64,000 nucleotides of DNA from Bacteriovoracaceae bacterium (GTDB taxonomy: Bacteria > Bdellovibrionota > Bacteriovoracia > Bacteriovoracales > Bacteriovoracaceae): assembly GCA_947450475.1 (NCBI GenBank), contig CANFVK010000002.1, positions 186,001 through 250,000 of the forward strand, given 5' to 3'. Of this stretch, positions 41,989 through 51,782 are shown piece after piece (position 1 is the stretch's first letter; each line of letters starts with the position of its first letter). Below the pieces are notes generated by a model, which searched no databases, was not told the DNA's origin, and saw only the letters and a program-made list of their open reading frames with translations. The translations under genes and the position numbers were made by a program.

Positions 41989-44339
41989 GCCCTACCCTCA
42001 CTGTTGGATATGACTTTTAAGTGCTCTGGCGTTAACCCTGAAAGCTTACACATTTCATCTATTCTTTTCATTTCAGTTTTTAGATTTAATACAATGGCTT
42101 TTAATGATTGAACCATCTCATCATCTTTGGAGTGAGTATTCTGAGAAATTCGAGATACCGAAAATTGAGCATTCTCTAGGTTATTTTTAACAACCTCCAA
42201 TCTTTGGCGGATGGGATCTAAGTCAATTTTTTCCCTAGATTCAACCATCATATCTACTTTGGTGACGGTAACATCAAGCTGAGTGACAACTTGATTAAAA
42301 CCAATCAAGACCTTTTCAAAACCCTTCATTTCAAATTTAACTTTTCCTAAAAACTGCTCTAATCTGGCAGAATCATCCTCATGGTTTTGAAAAATTAGCC
42401 ACTGATCAAGCATTTGAACAATTCTTGATTTAAACTCATCCACGTTTATCTTTAATTCTTTGAAATCTGCTTTTAGGTGTGAAATTGTTTTTAAACTTTT
42501 GACGTAATCATCAACATTCTTTTCAGCTTTTTCAGCATTGCTCAAAATTCTATTTTGATCTTTATAAAGATCTCTTGAAGAATTAATCGCAAATTTAAAT
42601 TGTTCTTCAAGCTGATCTCGGGCATCGAGAACCGCAGTAACTGAATTTTTAAATTGAGTGTATTTTTCTACAGAAGCTCTCTGAGTTTCAAATGAAGCGA
42701 CCAAAGATTTTCTCATCTCACTTATAATGTTTCGATGATCTTGCAAATTATTTTCAAGATTCTCAATTTCTGAAGACAACTCATCTCTAATCGATTCATT
42801 CAATTCAACTAATTGAATAATTTTTTGATATAGCCCTTCCACGCCGATTTCTTCAACCTCTTTTTTAATATCATTTTTCATTTCATTGGTTACTTTCTCA
42901 TCAATAAAGGCATCAATAATTTTTACCAAAGGCTCCATGATCATTTTTTTCTGATTTATCAAAAGATCTTGGCTCTCTGTTAATGGGTAAAAAATAATTA
43001 ATATCCTTTTCTGGGAAGAATATTCAACAGGTGAAATGTACATTTCATAAGGGATAGCCTTTGCCATTGAATTATTTTTTACTAAAATTTTATATGAACC
43101 AGAAGTACTCATGCGAAGAGCACTTAAAATGGAACTATTATCTTCTAGATTGGTAAAACGTTGAAGAAAATCCCAAGTAAGAGAATCTTCACCTTCATCA
43201 CTAAAGTTTTGCAGTTGCCATTGCTCATAAAAGTGAGCATTACCCCAAACTAAATTCAAATTAGAATCCAAAAGAATGGAAGCAAATGGCATAGCCTCCT
43301 GGAAGATTGAACCAAAAGTCATTCTCTTGTGTACATAATCTCTATATTTATCTAATTCATTCAAGAAATCGTTTGAAAATTGATCATGCTTTTTGACTTC
43401 AACGGGTAAAAGATTTTCTTTAATTATATCAACAATTAATTTTTCAGTTTTTAAAGAACCTCTTTTCGTTGAATAATTATATAAGACAAAACCAAGAACA
43501 AGAAATGTAATAAGTGCTGTAAAGATTATAATCAGAGAATAAATAATGGTCTGAGAACTTCTTTCAAATTGCATTTTTTTCAATGCAATTTCGGGCTCTA
43601 CATACTTAAACCAAGTACGATAATCATTGCTAAAATCTTTGTAAATTTTATTAAAATTCTTGTGTTCTTCAATGTAATTACCCAGAACTTCTGCTTCGGC
43701 CGATATAACCTTTACTCTATTTAGTATGGCATTTCTAATTTCAGGTGCAAGTCCTGATGACTCTGTAAAATTCATCAATGCTTGAATATCATTATTGATC
43801 GAAAGATATAAATTTTGTGTTTTTTCAAAGTTGTATAAACCTCCAGACATCAGCCTGCCGGGGGAGGTCTTAATTCTTAAGTTCATCGCCATCTTTGAGA
43901 GAGTCGGCCAATTGTTTTGATTAACAAAATTTTCAAAAGTGGTTATTTTAGATGAAAAATTATTAAGAATCGATGTTAATTCAGGAGAAGATTGCAAACT
44001 ATTTAAAGCTGTCTTAATTTTTTTGGAGTTTTCTTCAAAAGATGATTTTTCAGTTGATTTTATCGCTTTTAAATCTCTAATATCATTTTCAAGACGCGCA
44101 AATACCTTGCTAGCATCTTTTACTCTGTCACCATCTATAAATTTTTTTAATTCCTCAATATCATTTCGTTCTTTAACAGTGCGAATTTTACTAGTTCCAT
44201 CATATAAATTGCTTACATAATCAATATTTAATAAACCAGTACTCCAATAGTATTTTGCACCATAAGCAAACAAGCCGATTAAGGACGCCATTACAAGCAC
44301 CCAATAAAAATGCACAACCCTACCTAGAGTGAAACGCAT
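41985..44339 (-). CDS. Membrane PAS/coiled-coil sensor-like protein of the flagellar operon
   Basis: The 784-residue protein has a transmembrane span near residues 10-30, a periplasmic helical domain of about 230 residues, a second span (IIYSLIIIFTALITFLVLGF), a PAS-like domain (FASILLDSNLNLVWGNAHFYEQW) and a long coiled coil to the end. The layout is that of a chemoreceptor, but the highly conserved MCP hairpin tip (E..NLLALNAAIEAARAGE) is not seen, and there is no kinase or GGDEF domain. It lies last in the flagellar operon, 24 bases after the hypothetical gene. It may sense envelope or host cues for motility. A good AGGAG precedes the ATG. Confidence 0.75.
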   Translation of the reverse strand: MRFTLGRVVHFYWVLVMASLIGLFAYGAKYYWSTGLLNIDYVSNLYDGTSKIRTVKERNDIEELKKFIDGDRVKDASKVFARLENDIRDLKAIKSTEKSSFEENSKKIKTALNSLQSSPELTSILNNFSSKITTFENFVNQNNWPTLSKMAMNLRIKTSPGRLMSGGLYNFEKTQNLYLSINNDIQALMNFTESSGLAPEIRNAILNRVKVISAEAEVLGNYIEEHKNFNKIYKDFSNDYRTWFKYVEPEIALKKMQFERSSQTIIYSLIIIFTALITFLVLGFVLYNYSTKRGSLKTEKLIVDIIKENLLPVEVKKHDQFSNDFLNELDKYRDYVHKRMTFGSIFQEAMPFASILLDSNLNLVWGNAHFYEQWQLQNFSDEGEDSLTWDFLQRFTNLEDNSSILSALRMSTSGSYKILVKNNSMAKAIPYEMYISPVEYSSQKRILIIFYPLTESQDLLINQKKMIMEPLVKIIDAFIDEKVTNEMKNDIKKEVEEIGVEGLYQKIIQLVELNESIRDELSSEIENLENNLQDHRNIISEMRKSLVASFETQRASVEKYTQFKNSVTAVLDARDQLEEQFKFAINSSRDLYKDQNRILSNAEKAEKNVDDYVKSLKTISHLKADFKELKINVDEFKSRIVQMLDQWLIFQNHEDDSARLEQFLGKVKFEMKGFEKVLIGFNQVVTQLDVTVTKVDMMVESREKIDLDPIRQRLEVVKNNLENAQFSVSRISQNTHSKDDEMVQSLKAIVLNLKTEMKRIDEMCKLSGLTPEHLKVISNSEGRA

Positions 44340-44363
44340 AGTCGCTCCTGTATGAAATTTAAT

Positions 44364-45326
44364 TTAGAGATTAAACAAGGAAAAGAAATCAATTGTTTGA
44401 TAATACTTAGAAACATCATGTTCCCTATGATCTTCAACAAAACTTTTTGAAGAATTTCGTAAAGAGGAGTCTTTAACTATAGATCCCCTCATAGGTAGTA
44501 TGATTGAAACTGGTCGAAATATAAAGGAAAAGTGCAATATTTCTTTGCGTGAAAATTCCAGACTTTCGAAGTCTGGTATACCCACATAATGGTTTATTGT
44601 GAGGTCATTTTTTAATTCAATGATGTTGTGTTCACCTGAATGCGCAATATCTTCTATCGAGGCTCGATAGTTTTGAAATACATTTGAGAATCCAATTAAG
44701 TAGCTTTCCTGATCCTTCCGATTAAACTTAGTCTTATATAGGAGTTCTTCATCGTGAGATATATCGGCGCGCAGCTCCAACTTAAATAGTCCGGTTCTGT
44801 CCGATTTATGAATTTTGAAAGTTAATAAAATTTTTTCTTTTAAAAGTTTTCTTGTAATTGAATATATAATCTTTCTACTTAATTCAACTTGTCCTTCTTC
44901 CAAAATTAGCCCTGAAACCAAAAATTGTGCCTCATCTAAGTAAGTAGTTACTGTCCCATGAAAATTAAATAGCGAGACGACTGACAATACTTCTGGAATC
45001 ATGGCAAGAATTGCATTCCATTTTTTTAAATCAATTTTTTCAACTTTTTTAATATATTCAAAACTTTTATACTTTGGTTTACTGCTAAAGAAATCAGATA
45101 TAATATTTTGAAATTTTTCTTCGAGTACTTCGTTTACTTTATGGAAAGGATTCACCAAACTCAACTGACCAGCATCAGCTTTTCTTTTCATTTCTGAAAT
45201 ATGAAAATAAACTCTTCCAATAAGAGGTGCTAGAGAAAACTCAGATAGCAATTGAATATCTTCAAGTGTACTTAAGCTTTTCTCATAGTCTTCTAAATAA
45301 TTAAGGTGAATTTTGGCATTATTCAT
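44364..45326 (-). CDS. Hypothetical protein in flagellar operon
   Basis: No family is recognised for this 320-residue soluble protein. It has no signal peptide and no transmembrane span, and is mixed alpha/beta. The middle part (FNFHGTVTTYLDEAQFLVSGLILEEG, then RKIIYSITRKLLKEKILLTFKIH) could be a diverged GHKL/ATPase-like or PilZ-like region, but I see no diagnostic motif. It starts 2 bases after the fliA stop and precedes the PAS/coiled-coil membrane protein, so a role in motility control is likely. Confidence 0.6.
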   Translation of the reverse strand: MNNAKIHLNYLEDYEKSLSTLEDIQLLSEFSLAPLIGRVYFHISEMKRKADAGQLSLVNPFHKVNEVLEEKFQNIISDFFSSKPKYKSFEYIKKVEKIDLKKWNAILAMIPEVLSVVSLFNFHGTVTTYLDEAQFLVSGLILEEGQVELSRKIIYSITRKLLKEKILLTFKIHKSDRTGLFKLELRADISHDEELLYKTKFNRKDQESYLIGFSNVFQNYRASIEDIAHSGEHNIIELKNDLTINHYVGIPDFESLEFSRKEILHFSFIFRPVSIILPMRGSIVKDSSLRNSSKSFVEDHREHDVSKYYQTIDFFSLFNL

Positions 45327-45327
45327 T

Positions 45328-46113
45328 TCAACTTGCTAAATCGTCCACTGATTCAAAAAGAGTTCTTAACTTAGCTCTCAATTTTAAAATGGCTTGTGTA
45401 TGCAATTGCGAAACTCTAGATTCAGTTACATCTAAGACTTGTCCAATTTCTTTCAAGTTAAGATCTTCATAATAGTAAAGAGAAAGTACTAATCTTTGCT
45501 TTTCAGGCAAGGTCATGATCCCCTCTTTTATTTTTTCACGAGAATCTTTCTGACTTACAGTCGTGTATGGATTTAATGCCCTATGATCCTCCATAACTTC
45601 TGAAATGAGTTTCTTGTCACCCTTATTGAAACTTGCAGAGTCATCAATATTAAGAAGTGAAATTGATTTTGCTTTGTTAAGTAAGTCATGAAACTCTTCC
45701 TGATTCATACCAAGCTCAGAGCACATCTCTTCGTCAGTAGCAGGTCTTCCAAGATTCGCTTCAAGCTTAGTATAAGCTCTTTCAACAGTTTTGGCTTTCT
45801 CTCTGATAGAACGTGGTACCCAGTCTTGAGCTCTGAGTTCATCCAGGATAGCACCTCTAATTCTGAATTCAGCATACGTCTTAAACTTATTGTCACGGCT
45901 AGGATCAAACTTTTCAATTGCATCCATTAATCCAATAACACCGCAAGAAATTAAATCGTCTAGCTCAATATTAGAGGGTAAACGAGAAGCTATCTTCTGT
46001 GCGATATACTTAACGAGCGGAGCATATTCAATAATAATTTCATCTTTAACCTTTGGTTCTACGGTAGAGCGGTAGTCTTTTAGGTTCTTTAATTTCTTCG
46101 ATAGAGTCGACAT
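45328..46113 (-). CDS. fliA: Flagellar sigma factor FliA (sigma-28)
   Basis: It has sigma-70 regions 2, 3 and 4. Region 2 has EYAPLVKYIAQKIASRLP, LDDLISCGVIGLMDAIEKFD and FKTYAEFRIRGAILDELR-type segments. Region 4 has the helix-turn-helix LKEIGQVLDVTESRVSQLHTQA. Length is 261 residues with no region 1.1, the FliA type. It drives late flagellar genes. It follows flhG by 18 bases in the operon, with a GGGAGG ribosome site. Confidence 0.95.
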   Translation of the reverse strand: MSTLSKKLKNLKDYRSTVEPKVKDEIIIEYAPLVKYIAQKIASRLPSNIELDDLISCGVIGLMDAIEKFDPSRDNKFKTYAEFRIRGAILDELRAQDWVPRSIREKAKTVERAYTKLEANLGRPATDEEMCSELGMNQEEFHDLLNKAKSISLLNIDDSASFNKGDKKLISEVMEDHRALNPYTTVSQKDSREKIKEGIMTLPEKQRLVLSLYYYEDLNLKEIGQVLDVTESRVSQLHTQAILKLRAKLRTLFESVDDLAS

Positions 46114-46131
46114 GTAAGGCCCTCCCTTAGC

Positions 46132-47019
46132 TTAAGCTGTAAAATGAACTTCGTGTTCTAGGCGCTTTGTTTTTCTTGATGCAAGCTGTGCTCTTGCAAC
46201 AATCGCTTCGCCCTCTATCTCATCGGTAAACTTCTTTACGAATTTCACGAAATTCTTATGCAGGGAAGAATTTTCCTTATGCAGTAGTATTGTATCGAAC
46301 TGATCAACTGGACTTTCTTCATTTTTAACCCCACCGAGGATATGTAGTCTGCATTTTAAAAATGTTTCGACTGTTTCGCTCAATGTTTTAACCAATCTTT
46401 GGTACTGAGGCTCTGATGATACTCGGTTAATCAATAAATGATTTTGGTTAACGCCAAATTCTTTATTTAAAATTTTGATAAGAGAATAAGAATCAGTAAC
46501 AGATGATTTATCAGGTGTAACAACAACAAATCGATAATCACTATAAGCATTTAATGTGAGAGTCTCTTTCGTTATTCCAGCAGGACAATCTAAAATAATA
46601 TAATCATAATCGTGCTCATGATTTACAAGTATATCTATGATTATTTTATCAATTTCTAAATTTTTGTTAAATAAATCAATGCTTCCATTACAACCTGAAA
46701 GTAAATGAAAATGGCCATCTCTATGAAGACAATCTTCAAATTCTCGTTGAGCCGAGACCAACTCATAAAAATAATTGGTTATAGGCAAGCCAAGCTTCAC
46801 GACTGTATTTGATAGATTTGTATCACAATCAAGAAGAAGGACTTTATATCCAGAATCAGCTAAAACCTTTGCCATCTTTACTGCAACGGAAGTTTTTCCA
46901 ACCCCACCTTTTCCAGCCGTAACCGAAATTGTCTTCGCCTTAAGACTTGTTTTTTTAGACTGATACTTATTTTGAGATGCTAGCCAGTCACTTGGACTGG
47001 ATTTTTTAAAACTAAGCAT
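46132..47019 (-). CDS. flhG: Flagellar number regulator FlhG (MinD-like ATPase)
   Basis: The deviant Walker A motif GKGGVGKTS (residues 37-44) begins after 30 residues, and LLLDCDTNLSNTV follows as the switch I region. The protein is 295 residues, like FlhG/YlxH. A DQAG..R-type N-terminal motif seen in some FlhG proteins is not obvious. FlhG pairs with FlhF to set flagellar number and place. Here its ATPase motifs are intact while those of FlhF are not. Confidence 0.93.
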   Translation of the reverse strand: MLSFKKSSPSDWLASQNKYQSKKTSLKAKTISVTAGKGGVGKTSVAVKMAKVLADSGYKVLLLDCDTNLSNTVVKLGLPITNYFYELVSAQREFEDCLHRDGHFHLLSGCNGSIDLFNKNLEIDKIIIDILVNHEHDYDYIILDCPAGITKETLTLNAYSDYRFVVVTPDKSSVTDSYSLIKILNKEFGVNQNHLLINRVSSEPQYQRLVKTLSETVETFLKCRLHILGGVKNEESPVDQFDTILLHKENSSLHKNFVKFVKKFTDEIEGEAIVARAQLASRKTKRLEHEVHFTA

Positions 47020-47092
47020 GGACTTCCTGTCTCCTCTTAGAATTGCCTATTTGAATAGAGATCCCTCATGGAAATCTATTTTATAAATAAAT

Positions 47093-48565
47093 TCATTCAG
47101 TAAATTGAAATATACCCGCTAAAACTCTTTCTGCAGTCGCAGCTTCTAAATCATCAGGAGCAACTTCCCCCGTACCAAAAAACTTATACGGTAGATCACT
47201 TATGTCCTGAGTGATGTTAAAGAGGGCTCCAAAGTTCAAGCAAGCATCTAGGTGCGAAACAACTACTCCATCAGAAAGCCTTCGGTAAGTTCCAAGCACT
47301 TTTCTATTGTATAGCTCAGTGTGAATTGCTGAAAGAGTGATCAATACTTCCACTTTTGAAAATGCACGTCTCAATCCATCAATAAATTTCTTTGTATCGT
47401 TGCTTTCAGTTTCGTTGCAGTTGTAATCAATAAACACGCATTTTCCATGCTCTATGGCTTTTCTACACTCAGATACAATTTCGGCAATTCCAGAAGCTCT
47501 TATAATCTGTAGACCAAAAATTTTTTCCGTAAAATTACTTTTTTGATCATTGACAGAATTTATATTTTTGATAATGACAGAATCCTTCTTTAAAGCTCCA
47601 ATCTTTTGAACCATTGAAGTTTGACCACAAGATTTCTCAGATAGAAAAACAGTTATAACAGGATTTTTTTGTGCATCTTTTGAACTTGTAGCTGATGAAA
47701 AAAGTGGCAATGCTGTACTTACAACATTCATCATTTCTCTTAAAGCAAACTCAAAAACAACATCAGAATTTTCAACTTCACTCTCCGTTAACTCAAACAA
47801 TCCTTTCTTGATTAATTGCTGAATATAAGCTTCGTTAATATCAAGACTTCGAAGCGTTGTTCTTAGCTGATAGATCCCAGTAGCCTCTTTCTTATTAATG
47901 CGTTCAAAGCTTCTAGTTAGCTCGAATAATTTTTTTTCCAAATCATCAATTTTATTTTTTTGTTTTTCAAACATCTCATCTCCCACCAGTCTAGAAGATG
48001 AAGTAGAAGATGATGAAGCAATCTGTGCTCTCGATGCTACTGGCTCCCTACGATTTGGTGTTGGGATTGGTTTCGACGCTTCTATTTCTTCATCAAAATT
48101 AAATTCAGATGTTCTAGAATTTTTTGTATCTTTTTCACCTAGACTAAGAAAATCATCCAAGCTATCGCGAATTCCAGACTTTAACTGAGAGGCAATTCCT
48201 TTTGTAGAACTAACCTGACGATTCAAGGCAACTGAACCGTACCCCCCAGAGGAAGTTCCAGTAGATGTTGTTGAAGTTCTATCCTTTGATTGCTCATGTT
48301 TGTCTATCATATTTGCAATATACCCCGCGCTACCACTGTAAAATTCTTGTTTTTGATTTTCGTTTAAAACCGTATCAACCTGAGCTTTTCTTACATAATT
48401 CTTTTCAGAAATAGCCGCGGTAATTTCAATTTTCTTTTTTTTGAATGCGCCCTTTAATCCCTTGTTGGTTAAAGTTTTCAAAATAACCGCATCGGGACCT
48501 AGCTCACGCTTAATGTCTTTTAAGGCTTCTTCAATAGTGTCTGCTTCAAATTTTCTTACGTACAT
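47093..48565 (-). CDS. flhF: FlhF-like protein with degenerate GTPase domain
   Basis: The N-terminus (MYVRKFEADTIEEALKDIKRELGPDAVIL) is the typical FlhF B domain. A long Ser/Thr/Lys linker (about 90-215) and an N-domain helix bundle follow, then an SRP-GTPase-like G domain from 303. The P-loop GPTGVGKTTT is replaced by SEKSCGQTSM (309-318) with Gln315 for the Walker Lys, the DTAG box by DYNC (380-383), and TKLD by SHLD (437-440). FlhF positions flagella at the pole. GTP binding by the standard mechanism looks unlikely. Position between flhA and flhG confirms identity. Confidence 0.88.
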   Translation of the reverse strand: MYVRKFEADTIEEALKDIKRELGPDAVILKTLTNKGLKGAFKKKKIEITAAISEKNYVRKAQVDTVLNENQKQEFYSGSAGYIANMIDKHEQSKDRTSTTSTGTSSGGYGSVALNRQVSSTKGIASQLKSGIRDSLDDFLSLGEKDTKNSRTSEFNFDEEIEASKPIPTPNRREPVASRAQIASSSSTSSSRLVGDEMFEKQKNKIDDLEKKLFELTRSFERINKKEATGIYQLRTTLRSLDINEAYIQQLIKKGLFELTESEVENSDVVFEFALREMMNVVSTALPLFSSATSSKDAQKNPVITVFLSEKSCGQTSMVQKIGALKKDSVIIKNINSVNDQKSNFTEKIFGLQIIRASGIAEIVSECRKAIEHGKCVFIDYNCNETESNDTKKFIDGLRRAFSKVEVLITLSAIHTELYNRKVLGTYRRLSDGVVVSHLDACLNFGALFNITQDISDLPYKFFGTGEVAPDDLEAATAERVLAGIFQFTE

Positions 48566-48568
48566 TTA

Positions 48569-50647
48569 TTACAACCTCACCGTTCCTAGTGATCTGATAT
48601 TCGCATCAGGGCTTAATTCATTGTGGCTTACTACCACAAGGTTGGGGATAAATTTTTCAGTCAGTCGCTTAAAGTGTGAGCGTATGACTGGCGAGCAAAG
48701 AACAACCATTTTTTCACCCATATTAGTAGCCTCTTCTATTTTTTCATTGAGGCTCGCTAAAATAATCTGAGTGACTTTCGGATCCAACGACAACTGCTGA
48801 CCTTGATCCGTCTGAATAATATTTTGAGCAATAGACTCTTCAATATTACGATCTAAAGTAAACAATGGAATATCTCCTTGGTCACTTTTAATCTTTTCAG
48901 TTATTGTTCTAAACAGTGCCTGACGAGCAAACTCTGTCAAAGCATCTGTCTCTTTTATTGTAGAGCCATACTCTGATAATGTCTCTAAAATTGTGCGTAG
49001 ATCACGAACTGAAACCCCTTCTCTTAATAAATTTTTCATGACTTTTAAAATGATTCCAAGATTAAGAATATCTGGGATTAAATCATTGACCAATTTAGGA
49101 TTCGTTTCTTTAAAGTTATCCACAACTCTAACAAGTTCTTGTCTTCCGAAAAGTTCATGAAGATTTGATTTTAAAATTTCAGTTAAATGAGTTGCAACAA
49201 TAGTAGAGCAATCGACTACGGTATAACCATTGTATTGAGCATCTTCCTTTTGATCTTCAGAAATCCAAACGGCCCTTAATCCAAAAACTGGCTCAGTAGT
49301 TTCAACGCCATCAATTTTTTCAATAACAGTACCGGGATCCATCGCTAGGAAATAATCCGATAACAATTCTCCTTTGGCTATCTGTATACCTTTTATTTTT
49401 ACGGAGTATCCACCGGGCTTTAATTCAAGATTATCTTTAATTTTCACCGATGGAATAATGACCCCCCAATCGAGTGCAAAAATTTTTCTCATGTGGGTTA
49501 TTCTTTCAAGCAAATCTCCATTTTGTTCGGTATCGACAAGATGAACTAGTCCATAACCTACTTCCAATTCAACTAGCTCCATATTGAGTAATTCTTCCAA
49601 ATTTTGTGGACTAGCTTTTTTCGTAACTTCGACTGCTTTTTGTTTTTCGGCCATCTCATCTCGAGCATTAAATTGTTCAATTTTATGAGCAACATATCCT
49701 AGCATTCCACCCATAATAAAAAATGGAAGTTTTGGTAAACCAGGAATCAATCCAAAAAAGATTAGCACAGCTCCAGCAATATAAATGGCTTTGGGGTGAA
49801 GTTTGAATTGTTTTTGAACTTGAGTCCCAATATTGTCATCATTGGTATTTCTAGTAACAATAATACCAGCAGCAGTTGATATAATCAGAGCTGGAATTTG
49901 TGTCACAAGACCATCACCAACTGTTAGAAGGGTAAAAGTCTCTGCAGCTTTACCGATATCCATTCCATTTTGAGCAACACCGATGATAATCCCACCAATG
50001 ATATTGATTGCTGTAATCAAGATCCCGGCAATTGCATCTCCGCGAACGAACTTCGAAGCACCATCCATAGATCCATAAAAATCGGCTTCTTCAGCAACTT
50101 CTTTTCTTCTTCTCTTTGCTTCTACATCGTTTATTAATCCCGCATTTAAGTCGGCGTCTATTGCCATTTGCTTACCAGGCATTGCATCTAAGGTAAATCG
50201 AGCTGCAACTTCAGCAACGCGCCCAGCACCCTTAGTAACTACCATGAAGTTAATGATGACTAAGATAATAAAGATTACGATACCGACTACAAAATTACCT
50301 TGAACCACAAACTCGCCAAAAGATTTAATGATTTCTCCTGCAGCACCAGTTCCATCAGCGGCACCATGAATGAGAATATTTCTGGTCGAAGCAACGTTTA
50401 AAGCCAGCCTGAACAATGTTGAAATTAAAAGAACTGAAGGAAAGGTTGAAAAATCTAAAGGTCGTTTTGAATATAGTGAAACGAGCATAATCATAACTGA
50501 AAAGGCTAAAGATAAAGCCAGTAGTAAATCTAAAACAATTGGTGGAACGGGAACAATCATGACCACCAAAATCATCAAAATCCCAACCGCGGCCATTACA
50601 TCAGGGCCTTGAGTAAAGATTTTCATTTTTTTAAAAATATCATTCAT
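48569..50647 (-). CDS. flhA: Flagellar export gate protein FlhA
   Basis: The 692-residue protein has about eight N-terminal membrane spans. The conserved FHIPEP loop region is seen as GKQMAIDADLNAGLI with downstream RRKEVAEEADFYGSMDGASKFVRGDAIAG. A cytoplasmic ring domain of about 340 residues follows. FlhA forms the nonameric export gate that docks chaperone-substrate complexes. It stands 3 bases before flhF and 14 bases after flhB. Confidence 0.97.
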   Translation of the reverse strand: MNDIFKKMKIFTQGPDVMAAVGILMILVVMIVPVPPIVLDLLLALSLAFSVMIMLVSLYSKRPLDFSTFPSVLLISTLFRLALNVASTRNILIHGAADGTGAAGEIIKSFGEFVVQGNFVVGIVIFIILVIINFMVVTKGAGRVAEVAARFTLDAMPGKQMAIDADLNAGLINDVEAKRRRKEVAEEADFYGSMDGASKFVRGDAIAGILITAINIIGGIIIGVAQNGMDIGKAAETFTLLTVGDGLVTQIPALIISTAAGIIVTRNTNDDNIGTQVQKQFKLHPKAIYIAGAVLIFFGLIPGLPKLPFFIMGGMLGYVAHKIEQFNARDEMAEKQKAVEVTKKASPQNLEELLNMELVELEVGYGLVHLVDTEQNGDLLERITHMRKIFALDWGVIIPSVKIKDNLELKPGGYSVKIKGIQIAKGELLSDYFLAMDPGTVIEKIDGVETTEPVFGLRAVWISEDQKEDAQYNGYTVVDCSTIVATHLTEILKSNLHELFGRQELVRVVDNFKETNPKLVNDLIPDILNLGIILKVMKNLLREGVSVRDLRTILETLSEYGSTIKETDALTEFARQALFRTITEKIKSDQGDIPLFTLDRNIEESIAQNIIQTDQGQQLSLDPKVTQIILASLNEKIEEATNMGEKMVVLCSPVIRSHFKRLTEKFIPNLVVVSHNELSPDANIRSLGTVRL

Positions 50648-50661
50648 TTTTTACCTTCTGG

Positions 50662-51741
50662 CTAAGCTAGTGCTTTTCTCTTTTTCTTTAATTTATAAAC
50701 AAATGCCAACACCTCGGCTACAGCTTTATATAAGTTGCGTGGAACTGGTGATCCAACTTTAACGGTCTTATAAAGTGTTCTCGCTAATAGTACATTTTCA
50801 ACAATCGGAATGTTGTGTTGCTGAGCAATTTCTCTAATTTTTAATGCTAAATGATCTTGACCTTTACCAATAATCATTGGAGAAACCATATTCTCTGAAT
50901 CATATTTTAAAACAATACTAATGTGAGTTGGATTAGTGATGATAACATCTGCGGTCTGAACATCTTTAATCATTCTCTTGCGAGACATTTCTCTTTGTAT
51001 CTGACGAATTCTTTGTTTAATCTCAGGATTACCATCCTGTTCTTTACTTTCTTGTTTTAATTCTTGCTTCGTTTGACGCAATTTTTTTTGGTAAGACCAT
51101 TTTTGATATGCAAAATCTAAAAGAGCAACCACTCCTAAAGCCATTAAAATGGCAAATGAAATTTTTAAAAGAAGTGATTTTGCATAAATAAAGGATTGGT
51201 ACAGCTCAAGATGCATAAAACCGTTATAGGTCATGATGTCGTCTTTTAAATAAACATAAACAACAGATAAAATAACAGCAAATTTAAAAATGCCTTTTAC
51301 TGATTCAAATAATGAAGTTACTGAAAAAAGTTTTTTTATACCATTTAAGGGATTTATTCTATCTAGATTTAGTTCTAAAACGTCAGGAGAATAAAGGATT
51401 CCAATCTGTGCCACTTGTGCAATCACACCTACGCAAAGTGCAGTGAACATTACTGGGGCTGAACATTTAAGAGCTACCACAAAAGTTCTGGTTGTAATGG
51501 TATTTAATGATTTTGGAGTGAAAGCAGAAGCTATATCTAATGTGTAAAGCCACTCAATATACTTGGTCATTTCTTCATAAATGTAGACAAGCGACAAAGA
51601 CAATGCAAGCAAACAAGCAGCCAGAACCAGAACAGACGTTAGTTCACGCGAGGATGCAACTTCACCCTTTTTGCGAAACTCTTCAATCCTGTGCTGGGAG
51701 GGCTCTTCGGTTTTTTCCCCGCCGTCTGATTCTTCGGCCAT
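50662..51741 (-). CDS. flhB: Flagellar export switch protein FlhB
   Basis: Four membrane spans and a cytoplasmic domain with the autocleavage motif NPTH (Asn270-Pro271-Thr-His) are seen. The N-terminus (GGEKTEEPSQHRIEEFRKKGEVASSREL) is classic. FlhB changes export from rod/hook to filament substrates after self-cleavage. Length is 359 residues. It lies in the order fliR-flhB-flhA. Confidence 0.97.
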   Translation of the reverse strand: MAEESDGGEKTEEPSQHRIEEFRKKGEVASSRELTSVLVLAACLLALSLSLVYIYEEMTKYIEWLYTLDIASAFTPKSLNTITTRTFVVALKCSAPVMFTALCVGVIAQVAQIGILYSPDVLELNLDRINPLNGIKKLFSVTSLFESVKGIFKFAVILSVVYVYLKDDIMTYNGFMHLELYQSFIYAKSLLLKISFAILMALGVVALLDFAYQKWSYQKKLRQTKQELKQESKEQDGNPEIKQRIRQIQREMSRKRMIKDVQTADVIITNPTHISIVLKYDSENMVSPMIIGKGQDHLALKIREIAQQHNIPIVENVLLARTLYKTVKVGSPVPRNLYKAVAEVLAFVYKLKKKRKALA

Positions 51742-51782
51742 ACTCTGCCTTGATCCTTAATGCCTTCCTGGCAAATATTTAA

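Noticed and set aside
41985-44339. Calling the 784-residue protein a methyl-accepting chemotaxis protein
   Set aside because: The conserved hairpin tip that binds CheW/CheA is not found in the coiled coil.
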